A stretch of DNA of 64,000 nucleotides, from assembly GCA_958296035.1 (NCBI GenBank), contig OY282431.1:3022037-3086036 (forward strand), read 5' to 3'. A program made the position numbers and the translations under genes. How positions within the stretch are numbered: position 1 is the stretch's first letter; every line of letters starts with the position of its first letter. This stretch comes from Paracoccaceae bacterium (GTDB lineage Bacteria; Pseudomonadota; Alphaproteobacteria; Rhodobacterales; Rhodobacteraceae). This document shows positions 17,743 to 27,907 of the stretch, piece after piece. Under the pieces are notes generated by a model. The model saw only the letters and a list, made by a program, of their open reading frames with translations. It did not search any database and was not told the DNA's origin.

Positions 17743-18099
17743 GTGGAAAACCCGTTTGCGGCATTTCCAGCCTGGCTACTCGTTGTAGACTATATTCTGG
17801 GAATGGTCATGTGGACGTTGATCGGGCGTTTCGGCATGAATCTGTTCCTGCCGCAAGACAGTAAATTCTTCTTCATGCGGGTGTTTGTTCGAATGACAGA
17901 TCCGGTCATTCGCGTGTTTCGTCCTGTGACTCCCAGTTTCCTGCTCGAGCCTCTGGTTCCACTGTTTGTAGCGTGGTTCTTCTACATGATCCGTTTCTAC
18001 GTGTTGCCGTGGCTGATGGGATACTCGGTCATGGGCATGTTGTCGTTTCCGCTTGAGAGCGAATTTGCGGCCGGTCTTTACCAGTTATTCGGACCATGA
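17743..18099 (+). CDS. YggT-like small membrane protein
   Basis: A 118-residue protein with three or four hydrophobic segments. The segment FVRMTDPVIRVFRPVTPSF followed by a hydrophobic helix resembles the YggT pattern (T-D-P, a basic pair, then Pro before the second helix set). It starts with GTG; no strong ribosome site is visible. It sits behind the symporter pair, a neighbourhood I believe is common for such proteins. YggT proteins are of uncertain role, with links to osmotic adaptation in some bacteria. The assignment is moderately secure. Confidence 0.65.
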   Translation: MENPFAAFPAWLLVVDYILGMVMWTLIGRFGMNLFLPQDSKFFFMRVFVRMTDPVIRVFRPVTPSFLLEPLVPLFVAWFFYMIRFYVLPWLMGYSVMGMLSFPLESEFAAGLYQLFGP

Positions 18100-18675
18100 G
18101 CGCCACATGAGAACGGTTGCACCACAATTGACACAACGCTCGCTTTGCCGAGGCAGAGATACACCTCGACGAGTTTGATTCAGGCGCCAGCAGAAGATCC
18201 AGATAGTTCCCGGCTGGGAAAGGTCTGGCAAGGCGGATGGTTTCCTGGCAGCTCATGTTCTCGACACATCTCTTGGTCATCCGGCATCCGGAATGCTGGT
18301 ATAGTTGTGTCGCTGCTGCCGGAGCACATCGCCTTTCTACCGTAAAGTCCAGCAGATAAGGTCGAACTGATACTCCGATTCTGCCCACTTGTGAGTTCAG
18401 GATTGTAGAGTTGGAGTTGAGGTTTCATCTCGGCGAGTGATTTGCTCGCACATTTCGGTTTGGGAGTGGCGAGAAGGTTTCTGGATGATGTGTCGGTCTG
18501 CTTCGAGATGACAGAAGACGGCCATAACCACTTGCCTCTATTGGTTTCTCCATACGGTTATTCAGCCAGCCGCGGCAGTTAGTGAAGCATTAGCACCGCT
18601 TCACTTCTTGGCACGCTTGGCACTTCAGGTTGCCTCTTTTCCTGAGGCTTCACGAAACACCGTGTCCTGAGCCTT
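18100..18675. other. No gene seen between the YggT-like gene and repeat copy 3
   Basis: Only short shadow frames. Nothing resembling a protein, RNA or IS end. Confidence 0.5.
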
Positions 18676-19243
18676 GAGTACCTGCCTGCCTCGATAACCC
18701 CGAGGCACCGCCCTCTCCAATTGTGTATTCCCGACACCTGCCGGGCGTGCCCTGCTGCGGCCGGCCATTTCACCGCAACGCCACTTCAGGCCCATCAAGC
18801 CCAGTCCGTTCCGACGGACCCCCCGGTTCAGCACCCTGCCCGGCTGAACCGTATACTCCCGGTGCCCCAGCCCCAGGCACCGGCAGCACCTCCACTCCAT
18901 CTCGGACAGTGCCCCGGCCGCCAATCAGGCCTGCCCGCCGCCCCTTGCGCCGCACAACCAGGTCCCGCCCGGCCTGATCACACAGCCCCACAGAACTGCA
19001 ACCCGGCACCCCACCTGCCAGGCCGGCAGCACCAACACACACCCAACCACCAACTCTCCACCCGGGGAACAATGCTATAATGAAAATTGCTGGCCTGGAG
19101 TCTTTTTTGCTCGCTCGCATTACGCCGCGTGCAAGATTTCACCGTTGTGCCGGGAGCCGGACATTTCCATGTTCCATTTGAAGCTGGCAACAACAGTTCG
19201 ACTGGTCGGTTGTGTTACAATTCGATTACACTAACCGGGAATG
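18676..19243 (+). repeat. 600-bp repeat, copy 3, upstream of the surface lipoprotein gene
   Basis: The same repeat as at 1-616, in the same orientation, starting at the CCTGCCTGCCTCGATAACCC motif and ending at ACTAACCGGGAATGC. It lacks the last 45 bp shared by copies 1 and 2. The internal hairpin is altered by a short CCAGCC insertion. It is not followed by a porin. The next gene, 235 bp on, encodes another outer-membrane-type protein. Confidence 0.85.
19076..19081 (+). promoter_or_regulatory. Conserved -10 box in repeat copy 3
   Basis: TATAAT in the same context as copies 1 and 2, about 400 bp upstream of the lipoprotein start. Function inferred from conservation only. Confidence 0.35.
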
Positions 19244-19478
19244 CGCTGGGCGATACTGATGAACTGCATGGGCAGCAAGCTCGTCCTTGATAACTCATGT
19301 TTAGAAGGCTCTGCCGTACTGAAGGAACTCGAACTGCCATGATGCCTGAATCACAGCCGCCAAGCCATTTTTGCATTCTATCTACTTCCTTCTGTACATT
19401 GCACATCTTGACGACAATCGCGTCATGGAGTAGTGAGCATCCTACATCAAGATAAACGCAGGTGAACTGGAAGAATAT

Positions 19479-20549
19479 ATGTACAGGAAATCATGTATAC
19501 AGTGGGTAGCGTTGATCAGTGCTTTCCTACTGATTGGCGGATGTGGTGGCGGAGGATCGGGGCCATCTCAGCAGAGCATTGCATACTCCGATTCCACAAA
19601 AGCGCTAGGCAATGCCTTTGAGGACAACGACATTGACAAGACTGAAATCAGCAGCGGTGATATTCTGAAGTGGGATTCAGAGCGTGCAGACGCGGACGAC
19701 GATACGGATGGGCGCCAGACAATTGATGAAATCGACGTCGACTTTGCAAACAAGGAATTGAAGGTCGACGTCGATTATGATGGCAAGAATATCGCCGTCA
19801 GTAATCGCGTAACTCTGGAGCTTCCTGCTGATCTTACGCATAAGAATGGGTGGGGAATGCAGTATGCGTCTCGGGAGCTAGACTCATCTGATATTGTTGG
19901 TACCGTAGTGATCTCCAACAGGAGTAAGGAGAGTCAAGAAGATTATGTGACGGCCGGGTACTGGTACCGAACGTCCTCAAAGGGTCAGTTTGGCGCTTTT
20001 GCTACAGGGGAAATTGAATATAAGGGCTCAGGTCTCGCCGTCAACACATGCCTGGATGATAGTGACCCGCCAGTATTGATGTCCGGCTGCGACGTCGTCG
20101 ACGAAGCTGACACAGAGCGCTTTTTCCCGGGTGCTAACGCCATTAAGGCAACTTACGATGGGCTTGCTGCCGGATTTTTTGTCGGAGATGTTGATGCGCC
20201 AATGAAATCCACAGATTGGTTTACGAGCGACATTACGCTTGAACTCGAAGAGTCTATGGTCACGGGTACAGTTGACAACTTCCAGTGGGGAGCGACCAAT
20301 CCTACGGGACGCCCGACGAAACTTACTCTCGAGCAAGAGCTCGAGAAAAGAGGTACAGACCGTCTCAACTACTTTCAGGGTGAGTGGGACGACGATGACA
20401 GCGGCTTCAAGGGTCAGTGGAATGGACGCTTCTATGGGGAGTATGATGCGGAAGACGAAGATTCCGAACCAACTTCTGTTGCCGGAACATTCTATGGCAA
20501 CAACGAGAAGAAGGAACAGTTTATCGGTGGTGCATTCGCTGCCGACTGA
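19479..20549 (+). CDS. Surface lipoprotein with TbpB-like C-terminal domain
   Basis: A 356-residue lipoprotein. The signal peptide ends in the lipobox LIGGC with Cys22, followed by a GGGGSG linker. The last 50 residues carry the barrel signature of transferrin-binding-protein-like solute-binding proteins: GQWNGRFYGEY, then SVAGTFYGN, then FIGGAFAAD. Such lipoproteins are often displayed on the outer surface by Slam-type translocons and bind host or environmental ligands; the ligand here is unknown. The middle is acidic and strand-rich. The ribosome site GGAAG is 6 nt before the ATG. Upstream is copy 3 of the repeat also found before both porins, which may drive it. A long perfect hairpin follows. 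Confidence 0.8.
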   Translation: MYRKSCIQWVALISAFLLIGGCGGGGSGPSQQSIAYSDSTKALGNAFEDNDIDKTEISSGDILKWDSERADADDDTDGRQTIDEIDVDFANKELKVDVDYDGKNIAVSNRVTLELPADLTHKNGWGMQYASRELDSSDIVGTVVISNRSKESQEDYVTAGYWYRTSSKGQFGAFATGEIEYKGSGLAVNTCLDDSDPPVLMSGCDVVDEADTERFFPGANAIKATYDGLAAGFFVGDVDAPMKSTDWFTSDITLELEESMVTGTVDNFQWGATNPTGRPTKLTLEQELEKRGTDRLNYFQGEWDDDDSGFKGQWNGRFYGEYDAEDEDSEPTSVAGTFYGNNEKKEQFIGGAFAAD

Positions 20550-20599
20550 TCCGTTGTGTAGTCTTGAGGCATTCACGCCATTCGGACTCTGACCGACGA

Positions 20600-20640
20600 T
20601 GTTGTTCCGGCATGCTGTTTCGATGTATGCCGGAACAACA
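20600..20640 (+). terminator. Probable terminator hairpin after the lipoprotein gene
   Basis: A perfect 14-bp inverted repeat, TGTTGTTCCGGCAT (20600-20613) and its complement (20627-20640), with a 13-nt loop, 50 bp beyond the stop. There is no real U tract, so it could instead be a protein-binding palindrome or an mRNA-stabilising structure. Confidence 0.55.
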
Positions 20641-21263
20641 GCCTTTCCACTGCTGGATTCTTGGAACTGTCAACTAAGACTTCTCTAATTGGAACTGACA
20701 TTCCCGCTTCAATAACGATCCAGACAGGCCCAAATCCAAGTCTGGCAGTTGGAAAGGCAGAGACTTGTCCTGATGTAACGCTCCACGCAAATTTCGCATT
20801 TGGCAAACAGGTAGCGAAGGCTAAAAGTAGAGCACACCGACGGCTAAGGTCTTAGTCGTGAGTTTCTTATTGTCTGTTCGAATGTCTTAGGCTTTTTTCT
20901 AGCCAACCAGTTTCTATAACCGTTGTTTTGGCCATCCTCGGTGAGCATTTTCGGCATTTCAACTGCTCTTCGCAAACGTCTCAACACAGATTTGACGGTC
21001 TTGCCGAGGCTTGGCAGCACCAAGGGTCGATAGTTGCGTTGTTCCGAAATCAATGTAGATCTATCGAAGTGAGGCCCTCTGGCCTCGGGCTATGTCAAAC
21101 TCTTGCAAGAACCTGACCCAGAACCTGAACACAGGACACATGTATAGTCTTCACAGATTATTTTGGTTCTCTCAGATACTATCCTTAGCGCCAGTAGCTG
21201 CCGCACATACAATTTGGAACTTAGACACTTAATCCTGTTCACAATAGACACTCTCGAACACCT
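20641..21263. other. No gene seen upstream of the pcm-like gene
   Basis: Short frames only. The promoter of the pcm-tolC pair should lie in the last 150 bp, but no consensus hexamers stand out. Confidence 0.45.
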
Positions 21264-21917
21264 ATGATCAGCCAATTCGAACGACGAACCGCGATGGTCG
21301 ACTGCCAGATCCGACCTTCCGACGTTACCAAGTTCCCGATTATCAAGGCCATGCTGGAGATTCCGCGCGAGGAGTTCATCCCCGACCGGTTCCGGGAATT
21401 CGCCTATTCCGGCGACCATATCGAACTTGCCTACGGCCGGGTACTGCTTGAGCCGCGCATCTTTGCCAAATTACTGGATGCACTCGACATACGCCCCGAT
21501 GAGCTGGTGCTCGATGTCGGGTCTGGCCTCGGCTACTCGGCTGCCGTAATTGCCCAGATGGCCGAAGCCGTTGTGGCACTCGAGGAATTGCACGGTTTTA
21601 CGCAACAGGCCGAAACCAAACTGTCCAGGCACTCCATCGACAACGCGATCGCCGAGCAGGGAATTCTCGTCTGGGGGGCACCACATCACGGTCCCTATGA
21701 TGTCATTGTGCTCGAAGGCGCAGTTGGCCAGATACCGGAGTTGCTCGTCGACCAGCTCAAGACCGGGGGAAGGATCGCAACAGTCTTTTCCAACGGTGTT
21801 ACAGGGCAATGCTGCATTGGCATCAAGCAGGCCAGATCAGTATCCTGGCGGCCAGTTTTCAATGCTGTAGCACCGGTCATGCCGGGCTTCCAGGAGCGTC
21901 AGGAGTTTGTGTTCTGA
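21264..21917 (+). CDS. pcm: Protein-L-isoaspartate O-methyltransferase family protein
   Basis: A 217-residue methyltransferase using S-adenosylmethionine, of the family that marks damaged L-isoaspartyl residues for repair. The SAM-binding motif I reads VLDVGSGLGYSAAVIA (near residue 75), followed by an acidic residue after the second strand (VALEE). The N-terminal MVDCQIRPSDV and FIPDRFRE are typical of the alphaproteobacterial version found before tolC. The classical active-site wording of E. coli Pcm is not kept, so the exact substrate may differ. The tolC start is 47 bp downstream, suggesting one operon. Confidence 0.85.
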   Translation: MISQFERRTAMVDCQIRPSDVTKFPIIKAMLEIPREEFIPDRFREFAYSGDHIELAYGRVLLEPRIFAKLLDALDIRPDELVLDVGSGLGYSAAVIAQMAEAVVALEELHGFTQQAETKLSRHSIDNAIAEQGILVWGAPHHGPYDVIVLEGAVGQIPELLVDQLKTGGRIATVFSNGVTGQCCIGIKQARSVSWRPVFNAVAPVMPGFQERQEFVF

Positions 21918-21964
21918 TATCGCTGTCAGTAGAAAACACACTGACCAACTGCACGGAAAACCAC

Positions 21965-23245
21965 ATGTCAGCTGACAGGCCCTGGCGCAGGCTCAAATCA
22001 GTGGCGGCGATTGTCGGCCTTGTTGTGCTGCTCCTGGCTCCGGCAGCAAACGCGGAATCCCTCCATGATGCCCTGATTGCTACCAGCAATCACAGCGAGA
22101 GCATCAAGGCAAGCCACGCCCGTGTGGAAGTGCAGGCGGAGAACGTGGAGCAGGCAAGGTCCAGACTCTTTCCGCAAGTCAGTCTGGCTCCCGTTCTCGG
22201 CTATCGCTATCCCATGCCCGATGCATTGACTGCTTCGCTCGAACTTGCCCTGGAACTTCTTGTGTATGATGGAGGCAGCCAGAAACTCGCCATAGAGATA
22301 GAAGAAGCCAACACATCCATTGCTCGCCAGATACTTGTCCAGACTGAGCAGGAAGCATTTCTCAATACCGTGACGGCGTATTTTGACGTGCTCAAGCAGC
22401 AGCAAGGTCTTGCTCTCGAGCGCCAGAATCTTCAGATCCTTCAAACGCAGCTTGATGCGGCTCGCGAACGCTATGCCGTTGGCCAAATCGCCAGGACTGA
22501 AGTCAACCTGGTTGAAGCCCGGCTCGCCCTGATCAGAAGCTCGGTTGCCCAGCTCCAGGGCCAGTTGACCATCGCCAATGAATCCTACAAACTGTATACT
22601 GGCCAGTATCCGGGTCGGCTTGAAGCCACACAACCAGTGCCAGAATTCCCCAGCAGTCTCGAAGATGCCGTGGCCATCGCCAACAAGGCACACCCCCGTA
22701 TCCTCAATGCCAGGCTTGCAGTGACCATTGCCGACCTCAATATCGAGAGAGCGAAAACATCTACAAGTGCCCCGAACGTCAGCCTGCGCGCCGCTGTCGG
22801 AGGGAGCCGGCAATTCGGCTCGCGACAATCGTGGGACAATTCATGGTCGGTGCAGCTCGGTGGCCAGATTCCACTTTATGCCGGAGGCCTCAAATCCTCG
22901 CTTTACCGCCAGGCTGTGGCCAACAGCAGCGCAGCACGCTACGAGCTGCACCGGACCGCTGCCTCTGTTATGGCCGAGGTTACCAACGCGTGGACACACC
23001 TCGACATTCTGGGATCGGTTATTGCTGCCACCCGTGAACAGGTCGAGTACTCAAGACTCGCATATGAGGGTGTTCAGGCGGAAGCTGACCTTGGTACCAG
23101 ATCAACTCTTGACGTGCTCGACGCCGAAAACGATTTCCGACAGGCACAAACCCAGAGCATCAACGCTGTCCTGGACCGCAATGTCGCGATGTACGCGCTG
23201 TTAGCTTCTATTGGCCAACTCACTGCAGAAACTCTGGGGCTTTAG
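21965..23245 (+). CDS. tolC: TolC-family outer-membrane efflux protein
   Basis: A 426-residue channel protein that forms the outer-membrane duct of type I secretion and drug-efflux pumps. The signal peptide ends in ANA|ES. Two similar halves follow, each with long helices (for example LDAARERYAVGQIARTEVN and VEYSRLAYEGVQAEADLGTR with TLDVLDAENDF), the TolC internal repeat. Family hallmarks GGQIPLYAGG and STLDVLDAE are present. The frame is open 52 codons upstream, overlapping the pcm-like gene, but the signal peptide fixes the start at 21965. No inner-membrane pump genes are adjacent. Confidence 0.93.
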   Translation: MSADRPWRRLKSVAAIVGLVVLLLAPAANAESLHDALIATSNHSESIKASHARVEVQAENVEQARSRLFPQVSLAPVLGYRYPMPDALTASLELALELLVYDGGSQKLAIEIEEANTSIARQILVQTEQEAFLNTVTAYFDVLKQQQGLALERQNLQILQTQLDAARERYAVGQIARTEVNLVEARLALIRSSVAQLQGQLTIANESYKLYTGQYPGRLEATQPVPEFPSSLEDAVAIANKAHPRILNARLAVTIADLNIERAKTSTSAPNVSLRAAVGGSRQFGSRQSWDNSWSVQLGGQIPLYAGGLKSSLYRQAVANSSAARYELHRTAASVMAEVTNAWTHLDILGSVIAATREQVEYSRLAYEGVQAEADLGTRSTLDVLDAENDFRQAQTQSINAVLDRNVAMYALLASIGQLTAETLGL

Positions 23246-24035
23246 AATGCCCACAAGCTTGCAGCGCCGTTGTGCCAATTGCTGGACATTACTGTTTGCA
23301 TCATCCCTTCGCCTGTCGGTTCCAGGCATCTTCCCGCACCGTGTACCACATCCTGCCAGCAATTAATGGTATGGATCTGCAATTCCTGATTGCATCGGGA
23401 TAGAAGCAACTCCGAAACTGTCTTGGCTACACCCGACCAATGCACCGGTCGTGCCGACCTCTTTGCAGCCCTTCAATCCAGAAGGACTGTTTGTCGCCAA
23501 CATCGGTTCGGAATTAAGCTCCGAAATGGACCGTTTTCGGCAGGTGGCACGGTGTAGTCCACGATTGTTGCAGGCGTTCACTGGCAATTCCTATCCAGGA
23601 CAACAAGCCCCTGTCCACATGTCCAATCACCCCTTGAACGATACCTCACCGTACCAGACCTGTACGAGGACCAATTTGACGCGAAGTCCGGGAGCTTTGA
23701 CTACCGCGCCCAATTGGCGACCTGAACCTCTCCGGTTTGTGCATCGCCATTCACCTTGTACACATGAGCACCACTGAAACGTGACTTGCCATCGATCTTT
23801 GCCCGGACGTCGCTGGAAGCCCGGGCACTTTAGCCCTCTGCCCATGCGGCGGCAGCAACACTCAAATTGTTCGCGTGCTTGTAACCATTGGCAGCGCAAG
23901 AATCGCCACCCTCGCACGATAGCCGACCCCTGGCTGCCTCTCGCACTATCAGAGATATGGGAATGGCATCAGTGTGCCTATTCCTGGCCTGGCTGGCATG
24001 ATCGACCAGGCAATCAGGGGCGAATACCGAACCGG
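23246..24035. other. Non-coding or decayed stretch after tolC
   Basis: In many alphaproteobacteria a DUF2497 (PopZ-like) gene lies between tolC and valS. I looked for its acidic N-terminal and C-terminal helical motifs and did not find them. Only short unrelated frames remain. Confidence 0.45.
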
Positions 24036-24389
24036 TCAGCGCTTGCGGCGCAGCACGACAGCCGTAGCCGATGCCGAGATCATCAGCACCTTGTCTCTCT
24101 CACCCTCTATGGCGCCATCATACTCCGCCCCAATCACGGCGTTTGCACCTCTCAGTTCGGCCTGATTTCGCAATTCCTCATCGCTCATGGCAAATCCCTG
24201 GCGCATTTCGTCTTCTATGGCTTCCATGCGCCCACCCACAAATCCCCGGATTGCACCAAAGAAGTCCTTGAGCACGTTGACACCCAGGACCACCTGGGAG
24301 TGAATGACGCCCTTGTATTCGACAATTTCGTAACCCTCGACAGTTTCCGTGGTTGTCACCAGAATCATGTTCCCGTTTTGCTGTGCCAT
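24036..24389 (-). CDS. YbjQ/heavy-metal-binding-domain family protein
   Basis: A 117-residue soluble protein of the YbjQ family (PF01906 type), which forms compact pentamers in solved members. Typical wording includes TTTETVEGYEIVEYKGVI, GANAVIGAEYD and a hydrophobic C-terminal strand ISASATAVVLRRK. The molecular role of the family is not settled, and the 'heavy-metal-binding' label is historical. The start at 24389 is chosen because AAGGAAGA lies 8 nt upstream; the frame is open a further 29 codons. It is convergent with tolC and divergent from valS. Confidence 0.85.
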   Translation of the reverse strand: MAQQNGNMILVTTTETVEGYEIVEYKGVIHSQVVLGVNVLKDFFGAIRGFVGGRMEAIEDEMRQGFAMSDEELRNQAELRGANAVIGAEYDGAIEGERDKVLMISASATAVVLRRKR

Positions 24390-24897
24390 GTGTGAACTCT
24401 TCCTTTTATTTCCAAACTCGTAGATTCCATGCGGTTCGAATTCCGAGCCTGCTGCATCTACCTGTATGGCGCGCAATAGTGGAATGTCGGCCCTGAAAAC
24501 AACGGGATTCCCTTAACGCCGCAGTGCTCGCTGTACAGCCGGTTTAGCGCGTCCGTTCATGTAAGTGACCCAGACAGCTGTCGGCCTGCGATGAACTCAT
24601 GCCCCGTGCCTGTACGCTCCGGTCGCAGAGCTGCCGGCGGCCAGTCCGCAATCACTTGCAAATTCAGCACCGGGAGCCAGGCTGAGTCCTTCGCAGTTGA
24701 CTAACACCGCCAATGTAGCCGCGTTATTCCCCTGAAACCCTGAATCCAGCGTCGCGGGCCGAGCTGACCCTGTTGGGTATGGCTCACAACTTTCCTTCAG
24801 GTCTGCCATAATCGCCTCTCGGCGATGCTTCAATTTGGAGAGTCAATCCCATATGTAACGGCGTCAACTTGGTCGTCGGGCGAGGTACGGTAGTTTT
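24390..24897. other. Intergenic region between the YbjQ-family gene and valS
   Basis: No convincing gene; one 78-residue minus-strand frame lacks support. It should contain divergent promoters for the YbjQ-family gene and valS. Confidence 0.45.
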
Positions 24898-27639
24898 ATG
24901 GAACCCTATTTTGATGCATCCAGGGCGGAACAGCGGCTTTACCGCAATTGGGAAGAGGCCGGAGTCTTCCTTGCCGGGGCCGGGGCCGACCACGAGGCTG
25001 AATCATTCTGCATCCTGATCCCGCCACCAAATGTCACCGGTGCATTGCACATCGGACACGCTTTCAACAACACAATTCAGGATATTCTCATACGCTGGCA
25101 CCGCATGCGCGGTTACAACACGCTCTGGCAGCCTGGCCAGGACCATGCCGGCATTGCTACACAGATGGTTGTCGAGCGCGAGCTTGAACGAAGACAGGAG
25201 CCCGCCCGGCAAGAGTTGGGGCGCGAAGCGTTCCTGGAGCGGGTGTGGCAGTGGAAGGAGCAGTCAGGCGGGGAGATTGTCAACCAGCTCAAGCGCCTCG
25301 GTGCTTCCTGCGACTGGTCGCGAGACCGCTTTACCATGGACAAGGGATTTCACGACGCGGTCCTTAAAGTCTTCATAAACCTCTACGAGCAGGGCTACAT
25401 CTACAGGGGCAAGCGGCTGGTCAACTGGGATCCCCACTTTGAAACCGCAATCTCCGACCTCGAAGTCGAGCAACTCGAGGACAAGGGCAGGATGTGGCGC
25501 TTCAGGTATCCTCTTGAAAACGGAGAAACCTACCAGCATCCAGTGGAATACGACAGGGATGGGCAGCCAACCGCATACGAGACCCGAGATTATCTCGTCG
25601 TTGCCACGACCCGGCCGGAAACCATGTTGGGCGATACGGGCGTCGCCGTCCATCCGGATGATACCCGCTACAGCCATCTGGTTTCCAGGACCGTGAGGCT
25701 GCCACTGGCCGGCCGCTCGATAAGGATTGTCGCTGACAGCTATGCAGACCCCGCAAAGGGAACCGGCGCGGTCAAGATTACACCCGCCCACGACTTTAAC
25801 GACTGGGAGGTGGGCCAACGGTGTGGATTGTCGGCAATCAATGTCATGACTGCCAAGGCCAGTATGAGACTAAGAGATAATGCGGCGTTTCTGGAGGGAT
25901 GTGACACCGAGCCAGAAGTGCTGGAACTGGACGGGCTTGACCGCTACGAGGCGCGTCGACGCATCGTCGAGTTGGCCAGGCAACAGGGCTGGCTGGACGG
26001 CGTGTCGGAGGAGCGGCATGTTGTGCCCCACGGGGATCGCTCGAAGGTCGCTGTCGAGCCCTATCTCACCGACCAGTGGTATGTCGATGCCGAACAAATC
26101 GTTCAACCTGCGATTGATGCCGTGCGCGACGGTCGCACGCGCATCTATCCGGCTCAGTATGAATCCATCTACTTCAACTGGCTGGAAAACATCGAACCCT
26201 GGTGTATCTCGCGTCAGCTGTGGTGGGGTCATCAGATCCCGGTCTGGTACGACGATGAAGGCAATCGTTACTGCGCCGCCAGCGAGGAGGAGGCAGCGAA
26301 GCTGGCCGGGGGTCGCAATCTAAGGCGCGATCCCGATGTACTCGACACATGGTTCTCGTCAGGATTATGGCCCATTGGCACCCTTGGCTGGCCCGAAGCC
26401 ACTCCCGAGCTGGAACGCTATTTTCCAACCAGTGTCCTGGTTACAGGGTTTGACATCATCTTCTTCTGGGTGGCACGAATGATGATGATGCAACTCGCCG
26501 TAGTCAAGGATATCCCTTTTCATTCGATCTATGTCCATGCGCTGGTTCGAGACGAACACGGCAAGAAGATGTCAAAGTCCCTGGGCAATGTCATCGACCC
26601 GATCGAACTGATCGACAAGTATGGCGCCGATGCCGTCCGCTTCACACTGACATCCATGGCGGCCCTGGGTCGAGACCTGAAACTCTCGGAATCGCGGGTT
26701 GCCGGATATCGCAACTTTGTGACCAAGCTCTGGAATGCTGCACGATTTGCAGAGTTCCACAACTGCGAGAGCCAGCCCGACTTTGAGCCTGACAGTGTCT
26801 CGCACGGTCTCAACAGGTGGATTGTCGGCGAAACCGCTCGCGCACGCGACTCCGTCGATACGGCACTTGCAAGCTATCGCTTCAATGACGCCGCAAACGG
26901 TCTTTATGCGTATTTCTGGCACAAGGTCTGCGACTGGTACCTGGAGCTAGGCAAGCCCCTGCTTGCCGACAATCTCGAGATCGCCGCCGAGACCAGAGCG
27001 ACTGTCGCCTGGGTAATCGAGCAGTCCCTGATCATACTGCATCCATTCATGCCATTTGTCACCGAAGAACTATGGGGTCTGCGAAAGGGCGGGAGCGATA
27101 TGCTTGCCCTGACCAGATGGCCGCAATATGGCGGCGCCAAACTGCAGGACCCCGGAGCAGATGCCGATGTCGAATGGATAATCTCCCTGATCGAGGAAAT
27201 CAGATCTGTAAGGAGTGAATTGCGAGTGCCGGCCGGAGCACGCATACCTCTTCATGTTCTCGAACTTGAAGAAGGTCGAGCGTCGGTCGTTGCCGACTAT
27301 CGGGAAATGATCACGCGCCTGGCCAGGTTGAGCTGTATCGAAGAAGTGAAAGTCGCCGGTAGGGGATCAACGCCATTTTCTGTTGCAGAAAGCCTGTTCA
27401 GTCTGCCTCTGGCAGACATTATGGACTTGAAAGGCGAGTTGGATCGGCTTGAGAACAAGAAACACAGGTTGGCAAGGGAAATCAGCAAGCTGGATACCCG
27501 CCTGGGTAACCAGGCCTTCTTGAGCAGGGCGCCGCAAAGGGTTGTCGAGGAAACTCGTCAGCGCAGGGACAAACTGCGAGCTGAGCTTGCCGTGGTCGAA
27601 CAGGCAATCAACAGGTTCCGGACTCTGATCGACGAATAG
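24898..27639 (+). CDS. valS: Valyl-tRNA synthetase
   Basis: A 913-residue class I aminoacyl-tRNA synthetase that charges tRNA-Val and edits misacylated threonine. The HIGH motif appears as GALHIGHAF near residue 48 and KMSKS is intact near residue 558. The editing insertion (residues about 200-350, with [11 protein letters not shown] and [13 protein letters not shown]) is complete. The last 65 residues form the usual C-terminal coiled coil rich in Leu, Arg and Lys. The length is normal for bacterial ValRS and it is intact, in contrast to the debris downstream. A GAGG lies 14 nt upstream of the ATG. Confidence 0.97.
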   Translation: MEPYFDASRAEQRLYRNWEEAGVFLAGAGADHEAESFCILIPPPNVTGALHIGHAFNNTIQDILIRWHRMRGYNTLWQPGQDHAGIATQMVVERELERRQEPARQELGREAFLERVWQWKEQSGGEIVNQLKRLGASCDWSRDRFTMDKGFHDAVLKVFINLYEQGYIYRGKRLVNWDPHFETAISDLEVEQLEDKGRMWRFRYPLENGETYQHPVEYDRDGQPTAYETRDYLVVATTRPETMLGDTGVAVHPDDTRYSHLVSRTVRLPLAGRSIRIVADSYADPAKGTGAVKITPAHDFNDWEVGQRCGLSAINVMTAKASMRLRDNAAFLEGCDTEPEVLELDGLDRYEARRRIVELARQQGWLDGVSEERHVVPHGDRSKVAVEPYLTDQWYVDAEQIVQPAIDAVRDGRTRIYPAQYESIYFNWLENIEPWCISRQLWWGHQIPVWYDDEGNRYCAASEEEAAKLAGGRNLRRDPDVLDTWFSSGLWPIGTLGWPEATPELERYFPTSVLVTGFDIIFFWVARMMMMQLAVVKDIPFHSIYVHALVRDEHGKKMSKSLGNVIDPIELIDKYGADAVRFTLTSMAALGRDLKLSESRVAGYRNFVTKLWNAARFAEFHNCESQPDFEPDSVSHGLNRWIVGETARARDSVDTALASYRFNDAANGLYAYFWHKVCDWYLELGKPLLADNLEIAAETRATVAWVIEQSLIILHPFMPFVTEELWGLRKGGSDMLALTRWPQYGGAKLQDPGADADVEWIISLIEEIRSVRSELRVPAGARIPLHVLELEEGRASVVADYREMITRLARLSCIEEVKVAGRGSTPFSVAESLFSLPLADIMDLKGELDRLENKKHRLAREISKLDTRLGNQAFLSRAPQRVVEETRQRRDKLRAELAVVEQAINRFRTLIDE

Positions 27640-27907
27640 CTGAAGCCTGTCGGAAGGAAACGTAACCGTCTATGGCGCGGCCCGCCTCTTGCACCACATG
27701 CTACCACCATTGATTGTTGGCTACTCCGGCCTGCGCCGCATGGCGAGATACGCGAGCAAGCTGGCCCGAAGCCTGAACCTGTCCACGGGCAATATCACTA
27801 GCTGATTCCCCGCAGAGGCCAGCAACCCATGAACTGGACCATTCCTGACAATTATTTGCTTCACGTTTGCATGCGTGCAGTAATATCTGCGCTGCTACTC
27901 AGATCGA
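27640..27907. other. Non-coding gap at the edge of the defence island
   Basis: Nothing recognisable between valS and the start of the TIR-linked repeat. It marks the change from conserved core genes to accessory DNA. Confidence 0.5.

Noticed and set aside
21809-21964. Longer N-terminus for TolC
   Set aside because: The extra 52 codons overlap the pcm-like gene and precede a standard signal peptide starting at 21965.
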